Assembly (NCBI GenBank): GCA_905220665.1
Contig: CAJNAR010000152.1
Coordinates: 1,021,269-1,085,268 of the forward strand
Source: Albugo candida
Taxonomy: Eukaryota > Oomycota > Peronosporomycetes > Albuginales > Albuginaceae
DNA: 64,000 nucleotides
Reading direction: 5' to 3'
Each line of letters opens with the position of its first letter. Within the stretch, counting starts at the first letter, position 1. The notes beneath the pieces were generated by a model. It was not told where the DNA came from, ran no database searches, and saw only the letters and a list, made by a program, of their open reading frames with translations. A program made the translations under genes and the position numbers. Shown here piece after piece: positions 44,622 through 57,408 of the stretch.

Positions 44622-45456
44622 ATGGAAGGATACATACAGAGCGTTGAAAAGCAATCTAAAATTGTCCTTGCGGAACTACCTAAGCGGGTGGAAGCACTCG
44701 AAAAGACGATAAAGGCACTGAAACTTGAGAAATCAGCATCTGTGCAGCTTGAAGAATTCAAGAAGGCATTCGATTGCGTAGCTCCAACAAAACCAAACGA
44801 GCGAGTACAAAATGCGATGCTAACTGTCACTAGTGAACTGAACTACGCGATTGAGATTACGCAGCAGTTGGCGCACTGGGTACAACTATTGGTTCCTAAG
44901 ATCGCTGATGGGAACAATTTTGGTGTTGAAGTACAAAAGTCTGTTCACGCGCACCTGAGGGAAAGCATAAATAATTTTCAAAAAGCCTGGGATGCATTGC
45001 CGGAGTATGCAAACCAAAGAGCTCTGGCTATTGAAAAAATCAAGGGTAAAGATACCGAGGAACGCACGAAGACTAGTACACTGAGCAACTCGGAAGGAAA
45101 GAAGGTGAACAGACTCTCTAAATCATGAAATTGCATTTATCAAGTGTTTTTCTACAGGATGGCAGTGAAAACATCAAGGAAAGCACATCGATTACAAAGG
45201 AAATTCATATTTCCGGTGATCAAGTTCCGGATTGGATAGCGTATATTGCAACTTTGGATTTGAAATGGTGTGTTCACACCTTGTACTGATGCCCTTACAA
45301 ATCAGCTGATGAATACTGTTTAGGTACTACAACTATCTTCGCATTCTGGATGGAATACGCTGCCATTACGCTTTGACTCTTGATGTCACAAAGAAAAATA
45401 TGGACAAAATCCTCTTGCCACGTGGAGTCGAAGCTAGCAATTACAGTATGTACTAG
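44622..45456 (+). CDS. PSME3: Proteasome activator PA28 / REG-gamma subunit, three exons
   Basis: My model has exons 44622-45104, 45158-45267 and 45324-45456, total 726 nt, 241 residues, typical of PA28 (about 240-254). The N-terminus is helical (YIQSVEKQSKIVLAELPKRV). LLVPKIADGNNFGVEVQKSV at about 90-108 is the family signature before the activation loop. The C-terminal helix LDLKWYYNYLRILDGIRCHY leads to KNMDKILLPRG and a short tail ending MY, where REG-gamma has KIKRPR and a tail ending LY. PA28 heptamers cap the 20S proteasome and open its gate; the gamma form is nuclear and ATP-independent. Introns are 53 and 56 nt, GT-AG. The gamma-type symbol is my inference. Confidence 0.85.
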
Positions 45457-45611
45457 AGCATCTAGGTATTGTAATGGCTCATGATCACCAGTTTGAGCTT
45501 GTTTTCAACGCCGCGCCTAATCGCCTGTGCTGTCTTCGTTTCATACCGCATAATCTCCCGCCTCCACGATTGGCTTAAATTCTGAGCTTTTTTCAAAGAG
45601 AAAAAACAGTC

Positions 45612-45991
45612 ATGGTGTCGCTACAACGGAACGTGTCCAAGATGGCTCTAAATCTAAAGTATCACTGCAACGAAATGAAAGATTTCGGTAGGACAAATAC
45701 TTGCTACATCTCCGCCTTATGCTATCCTCTGATCTGATTCTGCTATTGACATGATTTTTTCTGTTACTATCGCACATAGCCGGATGGGCATTGCCAGGAA
45801 CGATGTTGCTTGGTTGGCTAGCATGGCCAGGACTTACACCCGCTTTCAAAGAGGAAGTTTTTGGCATCAAAGCTATTCCGGCCCCAGGAACCGAGCCTGC
45901 ATCGTCTCAATCAAACGTATTCCGTGGAAGTGGGAAATACCGGTACGTCAGGGAAGCGATCGGCGAACCCCCAATACTTGTCGAAGAATGA
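45612..45991 (+). CDS. Small two-exon protein of unknown function
   Basis: My model has exon 1 at 45612-45687 and exon 2 at 45780-45991 with a 92-nt GT-AG intron, giving 95 residues. The protein starts MVSLQRNVSKMALNLKYHCN, has a tryptophan-rich hydrophobic segment at about 27-43 (GWALPGTMLLGWLAWPG), and ends in a polar tail with GSGKYRYVREAIGEPP. An alternative start at the second methionine (45642) gives 85 residues. It could be a small membrane protein, possibly mitochondrial; I recognise no family. The in-frame join across the intron and ordinary splice signals argue that it is real. Confidence 0.55.
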
Positions 45992-46379
45992 TTTCGACTA
46001 TTAGAACAAGAAAGCAGCCTGTAATCGAAATGTTAATTTCTGGAACATTTAAGTCACATCTCTTCATTATGCGTCCCATTGTGCGTCCGTTACGTCTGCT
46101 ACAGGATCGACGATTTATTAGTAGTCAAATTGATGCGACTCATTACCTCCATTCTTTAACCTTTGCTAATCTGGCAATCAATATCAGGTGAAGGTTCTGA
46201 CTATTAGCTCCATCCACCTACAGCGGCTGGACTTACCAAGCTTTGAGTAAAAGCGCACACTTGAGTTTTCAGCATTAGCACTATCCTTGAACTACTTAGT
46301 TTACGTGTGCCGTCTTCGACGATGATATTGTCATCGTAGAGTTATTATCTATTAGCCCGCATCGGGAACTAATACACTT
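45992..46379. other. No gene recognised
   Basis: Spacer between the gene island and the next retroelement remnant. Confidence 0.35.
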
Positions 46380-47480
46380 CATGGCGATTTTCTTCAATTT
46401 GTCCAAAAGTTATGCCGGATGTCGATATGTTTTGCTCGACTCGAAAAATCAGTGCTATGTGCAACAGCAATTACAATTATTCTATCTGCATCGACAGCAG
46501 TTGCGAATTCCTGCTTCATGAAATCCCGATATCAGGCTCTTGACTTGATCCATGTAATACTCTGAGAGCACTAAAATGATGCAACATTTTTTCTTCGGCG
46601 GTGCTGTAAGCGACTAATATATATAATCTTCTGTGATTACCTGAGATTAGTGAATCTGAACTTTATCTACAAGATATATTTCACTTGACTTGGTTGTAGG
46701 TACCGGCAGCACTTGAATTTCGGCCCTTTGATCTGTTATTCAATTACCGGGTAAGCTAAGCTGTCAGACAAATCCTACATTTTCACCTTCGCATTGAACT
46801 GTGAATTAATCAGCATCAAAATGAGCCACTCAACGGCTCAACATAAATGTTACAGGAGAAAAATACTATTGCAATTGCCTACAATACCCCATGGCTTCTC
46901 ACTGCATTGTGCTATATGACTAAATCGTTTGATGAAGTCCTAGCAGATACTGCACCAATCCTTAGGTTTTATTGCACTGGGAAGTGCGTCTTTTCTACTC
47001 ACCCATTTGAGAGCTAAACAAAGAAATGCTTAGTGAAATCCATTCCTAGGCTATCTTGATTCATAAACATAAGCATATCTTCAACAAACATACCTTAGAT
47101 TCCTGTGCCAGTCAGTTATATGCCACGTAGTTGACACTCCTTTATTCCGGCTGGCTCAACTGATCACAGCACGAGATTATCAGCTGTAAATCTCAAATGA
47201 TCCGCAACACCAGATTGACATATCCTTTCAACTAAGACTAAAATTGGGCGACACTTGCGAAGAGAGCGTTTTTAGCAAAGTTGCCTTCATAAAGTGCGAC
47301 TAGTAACCTAGACCGTGACCTTCAGTCCATTCAACACAACGGTGCCGTTCATTTCTGCTATACACTGTATCAAGGAATCTTTTCGAAACGCGTACACCGA
47401 TCTTTGTAGGACTACAGTTATCTTTTCTGATGTTGCCAATATGACATCAAAGGCAGTTTTACAATAAAGATGGAAGGATT
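46380..47480 (-). pseudogene. Copia RT/RNase H remnant 4
   Basis: The minus strand near 46450-46410 reads SRAKHIDIRHNFW, the RNase H block of Copia elements. Other parts of 46380-46620 resemble 3880-4080 of Copia-2 (the YQSRAKHIDI and neighbouring segments). 46620-47480 is more decayed but keeps the same direction. No LTRs were found. Confidence 0.55.
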
Positions 47481-48500
47481 CACAAAATTCCAACAGCCAA
47501 GATCCAGGTAGAATCCAATGGAGAAGATGACTCGAAGGTGGATAGAACGATGATGATTATGGAGACATTTGGAAATCGCTGGACAATATCGAAAGCGAGC
47601 GCCGCATCGGCTCGCCCGTATGAGCACCATCCGTAAGAACCGAGAGCTTTTTGCTGCTCAAAGTAACCAAGATCAGGGTATGACAACGTCACACCTAGAT
47701 GCGAGACATATGCAGCATCAAGGAAGCGGGATGGGGGGAAGCTTTTTCCATGCCATGCAATACAATAGGTTAGAAGGCCTACCTCGAACCTGATCCCCGA
47801 AAAAAAGGATAGTAAAGATCGCCAAGTAGCCATTCGATTGGAAAGAAACATATTTCGGACTTGAACCGTCATTTACCTAAGATGTTATCGTTCCCTGCGA
47901 CAACTATCGACTGAGCAGCAAGCATCCAGAGAAATTCGAAGTGAGGAGGTGAAGCTTTACTGTCTGAGACGACATTCAAGCGGAAAAAGTACGAGCACCA
48001 AGTCACTAACTGACTGAATCAGTGCCAGGAGGTAAAACAACGATGGATGGCATCGACAAACTATTCCGACCCAGCCTGAGCAGGGCATAGGCAGTATCGT
48101 TCTTCGTGGCCATGAAACTAAATGGAGCGAGTACATTTATTTTTGTCAGCATTGAGTGAAGAATTCGGTGGAGCTGACAATACCGCGTAAATGCAATGAT
48201 AGAAGGCACAAGAAGGCAGGCCGAAAAATTGTGTCATGTTGGTCAACTTATGAAATCAGATAACATCAGCAATGCAACAAGAGAAGAAAATCGATGGACG
48301 CCAGACCGAACTGATGCGATGAGATAAAAAACGAAGAAGCAATAAAACTGGAACAATAACGTGAAAAGTGGACATATGATGAGAGATAGCCGGAAGAATA
48401 GATAATCCTGCAATGAAGTCACCGGTATAGCAATTGAAAGCAGAGATTTCATTCTGGAGTATACCGAGAGACGTATAATTTTAAACAGTAAATACGAAGG
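47481..48500. other. Unassigned sequence
   Basis: Open frames on both strands (for example 47872-47480 minus and 47569-47793 plus) match no family I know and probably reflect chance. It lies between two Copia remnants. Confidence 0.3.
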
Positions 48501-50440
48501 CATCTTATGCTGTATTTTAAGTTGCTGCAGGATCGCAAGAAGCGCAACAGATTCTATTTACTTCTAAATGGGAAGGAAATAACAATGGGATGGACAGGAT
48601 TGGCAAAGATATTGCAACAAGAAAACTGCTTGCCTAGGATTGTTCTCTTACAGATGTGCAACATGAGGACTTACTTTCAAACCTTGTCTAGTATGCAAAG
48701 CTGGAGGCGAAAACTGCAAGTTGAAGCAACAAGAAGATGGATTGTCAGTTGTCCATAACCGTGCGATCGTGTCAGAACTCAATATGGTCAAGAACAAGAA
48801 CGTCCTCGTTATCAAGACAGAAGATAGAGAACGCGAATCCAGTATTCTGCACATACTGAACTTAATTCTATCCGTAGACATAACAAAGACGTAAATGAGA
48901 AGTGTTTTACATTTCCATCAACGATTCGTTACTTTTAACTACGATACTATCTAGAGGATAGCAGGCTTTTCCATCGAGGTTGATGACCATCAGCAACAGA
49001 CATGAATTACTTGCGGGGAAAGCAAAATAATAAACAATCTCGAATAGATACCGGATAAATATTACCAACGGAGCCAATTGGCGGTGTCATAAGTAGTGAC
49101 TTAAAGATATTAATCACCTCTCAGAATCGAGGAGGATTATCGATATTTGGTGAGCTCTATCTACTATAATCAAAATACTGTAGCGTGTTTTTAACTAAGA
49201 CCAAGACTAAACCAGGTACAAAGGTCGAAGAGTTCTTGTCTGCTTCGAGAAAAAAATTAATTGCAAGATACATGCTCTAAACATTGCTGACCATGGGTAC
49301 TGCAGAGACAGATCATCTCTACAGAGAATCAAGCGTCAAATGCAAAATCGAAACGAAATTAATACGACAGTCATGAGCCTGGTACGGTCTATGACACTTA
49401 TCTTTTGGGGAAATGCTGCTGAATATATCACCCATACTCTCAATAGAAGCCCAAGTAGAGCGAATGAAGGAAGATAGTCAACTTTTGAGGTTTTGACTTG
49501 GAAGGATACAAATCTTTTTGATGTCTCAACAATCGTATTATCTTGCTCAGTTCGAACTCGAACTAGAAAAGCTTGCAAAATGAATCAAACGAGGTGCTGT
49601 TATCGAACAGTACGGTGAACCGAGTGGTACAAAATATATTTACCCAAAGAGGTGATTGCTATTTCATCACGTAATAAATGTGGAGTCGATGTTGGAACGA
49701 ACAGATGAATATTTCAAGGTTCGTCGGAAGGAATTGACCGATGCAGACTTGGAGTATTCTGATGATACCAAGATTGAAGGAAAAGAAAATTATATATGAG
49801 AGGAATCAGATCAAAACGAGAAAGACCCGAAGAAAAGGATACTTACCATAAATCAAAAAGAAAAATGTAGCTTGAGGAGTGATGACTGAGGTGGAATCGA
49901 GACATAAAAAGAAAGCTATGAATTCAGAAAGTATGTCGCATGGAAGACACAGAGCTAGCCTCACTGAAGGAAAAGCAACCTGAACCATTGTTACAAGAAC
50001 CGATAAGATCAAGGTCTTGCTTCAAAAATGGGGGAAGACAGACAATTGGGACGGTTTAAAGTAAGAATGCTTGCATGCGGAAACAAAAAGTGTTCGAAAT
50101 CCAAATACGATATGTGTTAAAAAGAAACGTGTAGTCGAACGACTTACCGAAACAATCGATGGATTTGATCCCGGCGCGGATATACGTCAGTGACAGAAAC
50201 GGCACAGAAGCGGATGAATCGAGCGAAGACTCGGTGAAGAGAACAGAAAAGCAGGTTAAAACAAAACTTTATACGCACTTCGGCCTTTGCCACCACTCAC
50301 GATAGCAGTTTCTTTTCTCTCGTTTTTTGACAGCATGAAATTTGCAGCACCAGAAACAGCAAATATCATGCTTGCTTAAGCAAGGATCAGGGATAAGGTA
50401 GCAAAGCATCGCTGCGTACCTAATACGAGCATAAAGGCAC
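48501..50440 (+). pseudogene. Copia pol remnant 5 (target of LINE copy 3)
   Basis: At about 49375-49460 the plus strand reads MSLVRSMTLIFWGNAAEYITHTLNRSPSRAN, the integrase C-terminal block of Copia elements (FWGEA... TLNRSP). Flanking text before and after is consistent with pol but heavily mutated. LINE copy 3 interrupts it at 50441. Confidence 0.55.
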
Positions 50441-50639
50441 CAGTTGAAGGTGTCTATATTACTAGAATTAGACTAACTGACTTCTCTAGTTGCCTAGGCT
50501 ATCTTAAATAACATATCTACATATAAAAACGTTTCGTGAAATACCTGTGAGAGATGATAATATGTCTTCTCCTTGATAATCACGTATCGCGGTAGCCTCA
50601 GCCACCTTAATACGAGACACTGCAGCATGTAAATGCTGT

Positions 50640-53600
50640 AAATGCTGTAAAGTTGTAAAATTGTAAAAACGGTCCCAAAGTGCGCCACACTAGGCTGAAC
50701 AGTGCCATCCGACTAGGACTAGGATCCGAGTTGCACTTGCCGTTCCACTCGCCTGTGCCGGACCCTCAGCAATGATCGTCGACTTTAAAAAAAAAACACC
50801 AAATGATCCTTGCGTTGCGAGTTGATCCAGCACCTTTGCAAGCCGAATGCGTTCTTCTTGGTCGTAACACTGTCTTCGAAAGTACCGAACGTGCGCACTA
50901 AACGTGGTGTAAATGACGGAAAGTGCTGGAACTGTCGGAGTTGCTGATCGCTGATCGAACAAACGACGATTCCGATCTGTCCAGACGAAGTGCAGTGTCA
51001 CCGCTTGCAATGCAAGCCATAAATCTGATACAATTGCTAAATAATCTTTCTAATCCGACCTTAGTTTTGGTACGATTGCACATGCAATATGCGTCCAACG
51101 TGGGCGCGAGGAGAAAAACTGATCCCAACTAGGTAGTAACTCCCTCCATAACTGTGCCGTGTGATCGCACTTGAAAGAGATGTTGATCGGATTCCACTGC
51201 CCCACACGAAGGCTGCGTGCACAATATGATGTCGGGCTGAACATCCTTCAAGAACCAGAAACGAGATCGAACTGGCAACATTCGAAAGGCTAAAGGCTAG
51301 ACGAAACTGTAAATCTTCGAAAATTGGTAACACACGTTTTCGAAGATGCCGTGATGTAGCCATAAAAGTTCGAACTCGTTCGGAATCCAGTGCGTCCGAT
51401 CTCTCCCGTGATGACCAATCGGATGACTCTTGGTTGGTTCGGGAGGTTTCCAGACGATTCGTGAGAGTTGTGAGCGTGGAATAGGGGGAAAATAATGTTT
51501 CCGTTCCTTGCTTTTTACTCCCACATAAAATGATCTGCCACTTGTGGTTGGTGTAATTCAAGTGGTCAGACCAATCGTCAAGTGGATACGCTGGAGAATC
51601 TGAGTGATTTCATTGTAAAGTCGACTCAGCAACTTTTCTTCAGCCATATCCGATGTGTTTAGCTCTTCGTCGTTGTAATAGTTGGCGACGAAATCTTTCT
51701 CGGAAAAAGTCTTGCAGACTGCGAATCTCGAAAAGCGTAGCAAACGTTTTCCGAAATGTGCGATGTGGCTCGTCCGCCATACCAAGATTGTACCAAACGT
51801 TCTGCGTATTCGGGGTACGAGTAGCAGCTTCGTAATGTAACTTGTGGTCGCAGTGAAACCACATCGGTTGTTCCATGTAGTACTGACGGCGTTGTGAGAC
51901 ATTCAAATCTGATATTGAAATGCTCCAATCCATCTGATGCCACATTCTAGATGCGTGTTTCCACCATGACGACATGCTCTCCCATTGAATTATTTTTCCA
52001 TGTCGATTTGGTGCGATGGTGAATATATCCATCGGCCTGTGTGGTCCAAAGGAAGGTTGGATAAGTTGTAATAATTCCGTCGAAGCAGTTGTCCAATTCG
52101 CAGGAATACTTGTTGACGCATCGGATGCGAAGTGCTGAAGGAATTGAATCCGTTGTAGCTTTAGTCGTCCCACCAAAAAAGGAACTTGTAGTCCACCATC
52201 TTGTCGGCCAAGATATAAAAATTCTTTGCCGATCAGGTGAACATGTTTTGAATCTTTTTTGTGTTTCCGACCAAGCACAAATCGATTTAACATCGATTGC
52301 CACTGTCGAATAGTCACTGCTGGTATGTCCACGTGCATCGTGTAATGCCACAAACGGGATAAAATCATCGTCTGCGCCACCAGTAGTCGACCACGAACAG
52401 TTCGTGCTCGTCGAAACCATACACCAAACCCATCGTAAAAACGCTTGTCGAGAGTTGAAAAAACCATCGAATGAGTCGGTGTCTGGCCAAACGGAATACC
52501 CAAATACTTGACCGAATCCTCCGGACCCATTATGGTCAAATTGGGAATACGTGGACACGGCATGGTCCGATTCAACGAGAGCAAGAATGATTTACTCAAG
52601 TTGAGTTTCGCACCCGATCCATCGCAATAGACTTGGACGAGTTCGAGTTGCGTCAAAACACCATTTGGTGTCTCTGAAAGCAAAGTTGAATTGTCCGCAA
52701 AAAATAATCCAGTTGCGACAGTCGTGCCATTAATCCAAATGCCATGTTCTTCATGTTGACGAAGTAAATTTCCCAAAGGTTCGATCGTCATCAGAAAAAG
52801 TAATGCTGAGAGAGGATCACCTTGTTTCACTCCACGTTGCGGTGTAATGGAAGGTGTAATATTTCCATTAATCATCAACTGCGCCTTTGTGTTATTGTAC
52901 AAAAGACGAACCCAATCGACGAAACTTTTTCCATCGCCCATTTTTTCCAAAAGGCGAAACATGTACGTCCAATTGACTCGATCATAAGCTTTCTCAAAGT
53001 CGAGAAAAGTCGCATAAGCTTCCTCCCCACGATGAGTGACCAAGTCTTGGATGTCGGTGAGATGTCGAATATGATGATGCATCGACCTTCCTCGCACGAA
53101 TGCTTTTTGATCTTGATGGATCAATTTTCGCAAAAAACGTTGCAATCGATACGCCAACACTTTTGAAAGTACTTTTACATCGACGCAAAGTAGTGCGATC
53201 GGTCGATAGTTGCCAGGATCACGAGGTGATCCTTTCTTGTATAAAAGTATGATTGCTGAGTGACGTTGTGATCGAAGTAAAAATCCTCTTTCCAGCTGAT
53301 ATTCGAACACGATCTTCAGACACTCGCCAAACGTATCCGGATAAAGCTGATAAAATGCTGCTGGTAGTCCGTCCATACCTGGAGACAAACTACTCCGCAT
53401 ATGCTTGATTGCTTCCGCCATCTCGGTCGTACTTAAGCGAATTGAGAGACGGTCTTGCTCTGCTGAGGCAAGGGAAACGTGAATCGAATCGAGCAACTTT
53501 TTTTGCTTTCTGTCACATGGAGCATTTGAGTCGGTCTCTGAGCTATAAAGAGAGCCCATGACACCACCCCAATGATCTTTGAATACGTCAATAATCTCCC

Positions 53601-54844
53601 TCGGGTTCGATGTCACGGTACCACATTTTTTGATGACATTTTTGATCGGCACGCGACGACAAGAACTATCCGGAGGGCGAAAAAAATGCTTGGAAGAGTT
53701 CTCCATATGCTTCACGTGATGGTCGAAGCTTTCATCTTGGTTGTATTTGGCATTCTTTCCGACTGAAATTCGAAATTGTTCGAGACTCGATTGGTAGAAA
53801 TACCGTGACTCATTGGTGTCTTGAATGCGATATCGAGCTGCTGCGACTTCCAAAACACGCTGGCTAGACTCAACATCACGTCGGCTATCTTGTGCAACCT
53901 TTTCTTCAATTCCTTGAAGCTGTTTCTTGATTTTCGTCTTCCAACTTTCCCACATTTTACCGAAATTCGAAGTTGTCCGTAACTGTTCGAGCACTAAACT
54001 CGCTTCCAATTTGATTGCTTCGACAACTTTAGGATATTCAAATAGTCGTACTGAACATTTCCAATATCCTCGACCCGGAGATTGAGTTGCAAAAGTTACT
54101 TTTTGTACCAGATGATCTCCCGCATGTCGTGGACGAAAATACTCAGAGGTTTTGTACACCATATTGAATAGCTCTTCCGACATGCAGATGTAATCTAGTC
54201 GATTCTTGCGCGGTAATGGTCCTGTAAATACTTTGTCAGTCGGATGTTGAATTCTCCAAGCGTCTACCACACCCAACTGTGAAAGCCATTCCAAACACGC
54301 TAATCGACTTGGTTCGTGTCGAATTGTTCCACTCGAAGCATCGATAGCTGGATCGAGTGGTGTGTTGAAATCACCAAATACGATATGTGTTGCGGTCGAT
54401 TCGAAAGTGTTGGAAAGCAATAAATCATAAAACCCCACTCGTTCCTCGGCCTAGACTGGTGCATCGTGAATGAGAAGACGCAAAATTAAATACCGATTTC
54501 GAATGCTTCGTTCGGTGAGTTCTTCAGCTGTTGAGTAACCGGGAAAGTCCGAACGAAGAATTGTCATGACGTCGCCACTGCGGTTGTGAGTCGGATGTAG
54601 AAATGCACTGTTGTGATCATTGACAAACATTTTGTGCTAATAAAAACTGAACTGAGTCCAGTTGGTTGTGATCGTGAAACTTGGTTTCTTGAACACAATA
54701 AATGGAGTGTTGTGATAGGATGTGGTCGATAAAAAGATGACCATTTTTATGAATTCCATTAACATTCACCGTGAGTGCTGAGATATTCTTCCACGTTGAA
54801 ATAATCGAAGAGCCCTTAGCATTCACGCTGAAGTGGACCGGCAA
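50640..54844 (-). pseudogene. LINE ORF2: endonuclease and reverse transcriptase (copy 3)
   Basis: The endonuclease starts at 54844-54617 (LTVNVNGIHKNGHLF, CVQETKFHD), breaks, and resumes in the 932-codon frame 54438-51640 with GDFNTPLD and RPRHAGDHLV. RT follows: LIHQDQKAFVRGRSM, ATFLDFEKAYDRVNWTYMF, QRGVKQGDPLSALLF. The catalytic box reads F-A-D-N at about 52690-52698, where copy 2 has F-A-D-D, so this RT should be dead even where its frame is open. The C-terminal domain continues in shifted frames to about 50640. Confidence 0.85.
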
Positions 54845-57319
54845 TCAACCTCATTTCACCATCTTCTTTCGAGAGGTGAAGTGTTGCTTTCTCTTCAGGG
54901 AAAAAGCTGAGATTGACTGAGAGCTCGCCGATATCGCCACAGAGAAGGCCTCGCCATTTACCACCAAACCATTGAGACCAACATTTTATGCCGACGTCGG
55001 AACTTAACAACAATATTAGCATATTGATCGGAAGTAAACGACAATGGTGACCCGGAATCCAGATCACTGGTCTATCGGTGAGATAGTGGATCCAGTGATC
55101 GTTTGTGTAAAATGTCGGGGCAGTAGACATAAATAACAATTCCAATAATGCGAGAGCTTTGGTCGCCCGAGTCAAACCGTGAACAGTGTCCGGCACTGAC
55201 TTCCACCAAGGCATCACTTTCTCGAACAATACAGCTCTCTTTGAGGGAACGTTTCCACCAACGTGGCGATTCCATCGCGTCGTAAACGTGACATCTTCGC
55301 CGAGATTGTGCGCTGCAAAAACGCGATTGATGAGAAGTAGATGTGCTACTTCGTCCAAAGCGGGATCATTCGAGTCCATACATGAAATAAGCACCCCATG
55401 TATGGTGATGGGGTGATCTAATGCTGCCCGGATGATTTGGTTCCGGTTAGTACAAAATTGTACCAGCCGACGCACATGAAGGATGCACGCATCGGCTTGG
55501 ACCAGCTTGACCGGTCGAAGCTGGTGGAGTGCATTTTTGGAATCTATTTCCATGAGCTCTCCGATTTCACCAATTCGAGTTGGTCGCTCCGTTTTTTCCA
55601 CCGTTGTATGACGCTTCTTATAAAAGTGCGCTGCCTCTTTCGAAGTGGCCACCTCTTGTGGCATCAGTGCTTTCACGGGAATAATTTGAATGCGATTGCC
55701 ATGCTCCGGATTGGCAACCGCTTGGACTTCTTTGACTCCACCTCCATAGTTGCGAGCACAGCAAAGTAATTGCTTGTCGCCAACGTTGGGAGCGCACGAG
55801 GTGGTGCATTGGAAACCATTTGGTCGAACGGCTCAGTCCGATTACGCTTTCCTCGTGTCCATGCCAACTGCATGTATGTGTCACCATCCCTCTCTACCCG
55901 TGGATGGGAAGAGGATTGACTTTTCAAATGTAGGATGGGGGGAGTGGGCTGTGATAAGTCTGGTGACCCTGGTGGTGAGATAGAGTGAGGACTGTTGAGC
56001 TCCAACGAAATTTTGTCGGATTGTTTTCGCTCCGGTCGCTTCGCCTCCAATTCCTGACTGGGAACTGGCTTCTCCACCGTTTGTGGGACCACCGCGACTG
56101 TCTCTGGCGTGGTTTTTTGTTTTTGTTTTGCTTGTTGCGGTTTTGCTCTGTGTTGATTCTGAGGTTGAGTGTGAGTTGGGTTTGGTTTTTTGTTGTTGTT
56201 GTTCTTTTTGTTTTCGGTTGGTTGTTGCCGTGTTCCCGATGCTAATGCAGCACCCGAATCCAAGCAGTAAGGACCGCGTTGACCAAAACGTGGTCGTTCC
56301 GTTGGGATAGGAGCATTCTTACCCCGAACTGGGTAAAGCCGCTTGTCGTAAGCGATTTGTTCAACCACTTTACCAGCTCTAACCAGTTGTTGAGGACACG
56401 TCGAACAGCCAAAGTAGACTCTCCATGTCGACATCACTACTTCTTTAGTGGGAACCGTCTCGCGAAAGGTGTCATACACCACTGGACACCCGAGGTTGTG
56501 AAGGGAACGTAAAATCGGAATCCGTTCTTCCTCCATGCCCACTCCAAATATATCCAGATAGTATTTGGATTCGAGAGAATCGTACTCCCGAAAAAAGTAT
56601 TGAGACCCGAGGATGGTTATCGGCTGGCACTCCAGCTGTTGACAAGCATCCTCGGTGGGAACCATCACTCGAAGATTGCCACCAGGCATCTTTGAGACTT
56701 GAGCAATGGCTCTGCTCTCCAGTAGACTCTCGAATACTGGATTCCCATGATCCTTCATAAGGGAAGACAGGATTTTTCCATTTGGTGTACGCTCCAACGC
56801 TTGACCTGTTCCCAGAATCATGGGAAAGGTGGTCTTGGAGACCTTAAACGGCTTCGCTGCCTCTAATTTTTCTTCCAACACCGACCACTCGGGATGTTGT
56901 CCATCAGCATACAAGCGCATAATAGACTCGATGTCCGAGGCTTTCGGCTTTGCGAGCTCTACGCGAAATTTCGCCCGAGCTCTAGCCTGGTCCTTACGCA
57001 AGGACTCCTGTGACTTGATAAGGTCAACAAGAGTGGGACTTTTAGAGTCGTCCACAGTTGCAGTTGCCTTTGGGTCACCCTTTCACGAGGCAACGACAGT
57101 ACCGCAGGTACTACCGGTACAAGATCCGACACCGGTAGTACCGGTATTACCCTGTATTGTCACACTGGGGGTGGGGGTACTTTCCACGTCATCACATAGG
57201 GGTGATGACTCATCGACAATCATGCAACCACCCAAAGCTGGGTGACTCATGAGGGTTGCCACGTCACGACAAGTGGACGCTAGCACCCTGGGTTGTGTCG
57301 ATATGTCGACTTGAACCAT
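54816..57319 (-). pseudogene. LINE ORF1 (copy 3), two frameshifts
   Basis: ATG 57319 opens 78 codons (to 57083), then a 460-codon frame (57055-55673) and a 286-codon frame (55676-54816). Together they cover about 830 residues. Features are an N-terminal Gly/Thr-rich part, a basic segment (SLRKDQARARAKFRVELAKP), the CSTCPQQLVRAGKVVEQIAY patch, a long N/K/Q-rich linker (about 56230-56110) and a C-terminal alpha-helical part. The protein would bind LINE RNA by analogy with other ORF1 proteins, but no known ORF1 fold is visible. Confidence 0.7.
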
Positions 57320-57408
57320 TGTTTTCGAGAGGAAAGAGTTGAAAAAAGTTGTTTTTCCGAGTTGTTTTTACTAAATTGGCGGGTTGCTTAGTAGCCGGCA
57401 AATTGAGA

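Larger units (their letters stand above)
50441..57408 (-). mobile_element. LINE copy 3, near full length
   Basis: This is the same family as copies 1 and 2, reversed. The 5' leader (57408-57320), ORF1, ORF2 and a 3' UTR ending TTCAACTG at 50441 correspond throughout to 21326-28358. It is about 6.97 kb and the best preserved copy, with an uninterrupted 932-codon stretch. I could not resolve a target duplication: the flanks GCATAAAGGCAC (left) and AAGTGGATAAGCAATC (right) do not match convincingly. Confidence 0.85.

Noticed and set aside
47480..47872. 130-codon minus-strand frame as a host gene
   Set aside because: It has no recognisable domain and overlaps other random frames in a repeat-rich stretch. 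Support is insufficient.
50441..57408. Target duplication for LINE copy 3
   Set aside because: The flanking bases on the two sides share only scattered positions. I could not support a duplication by eye.
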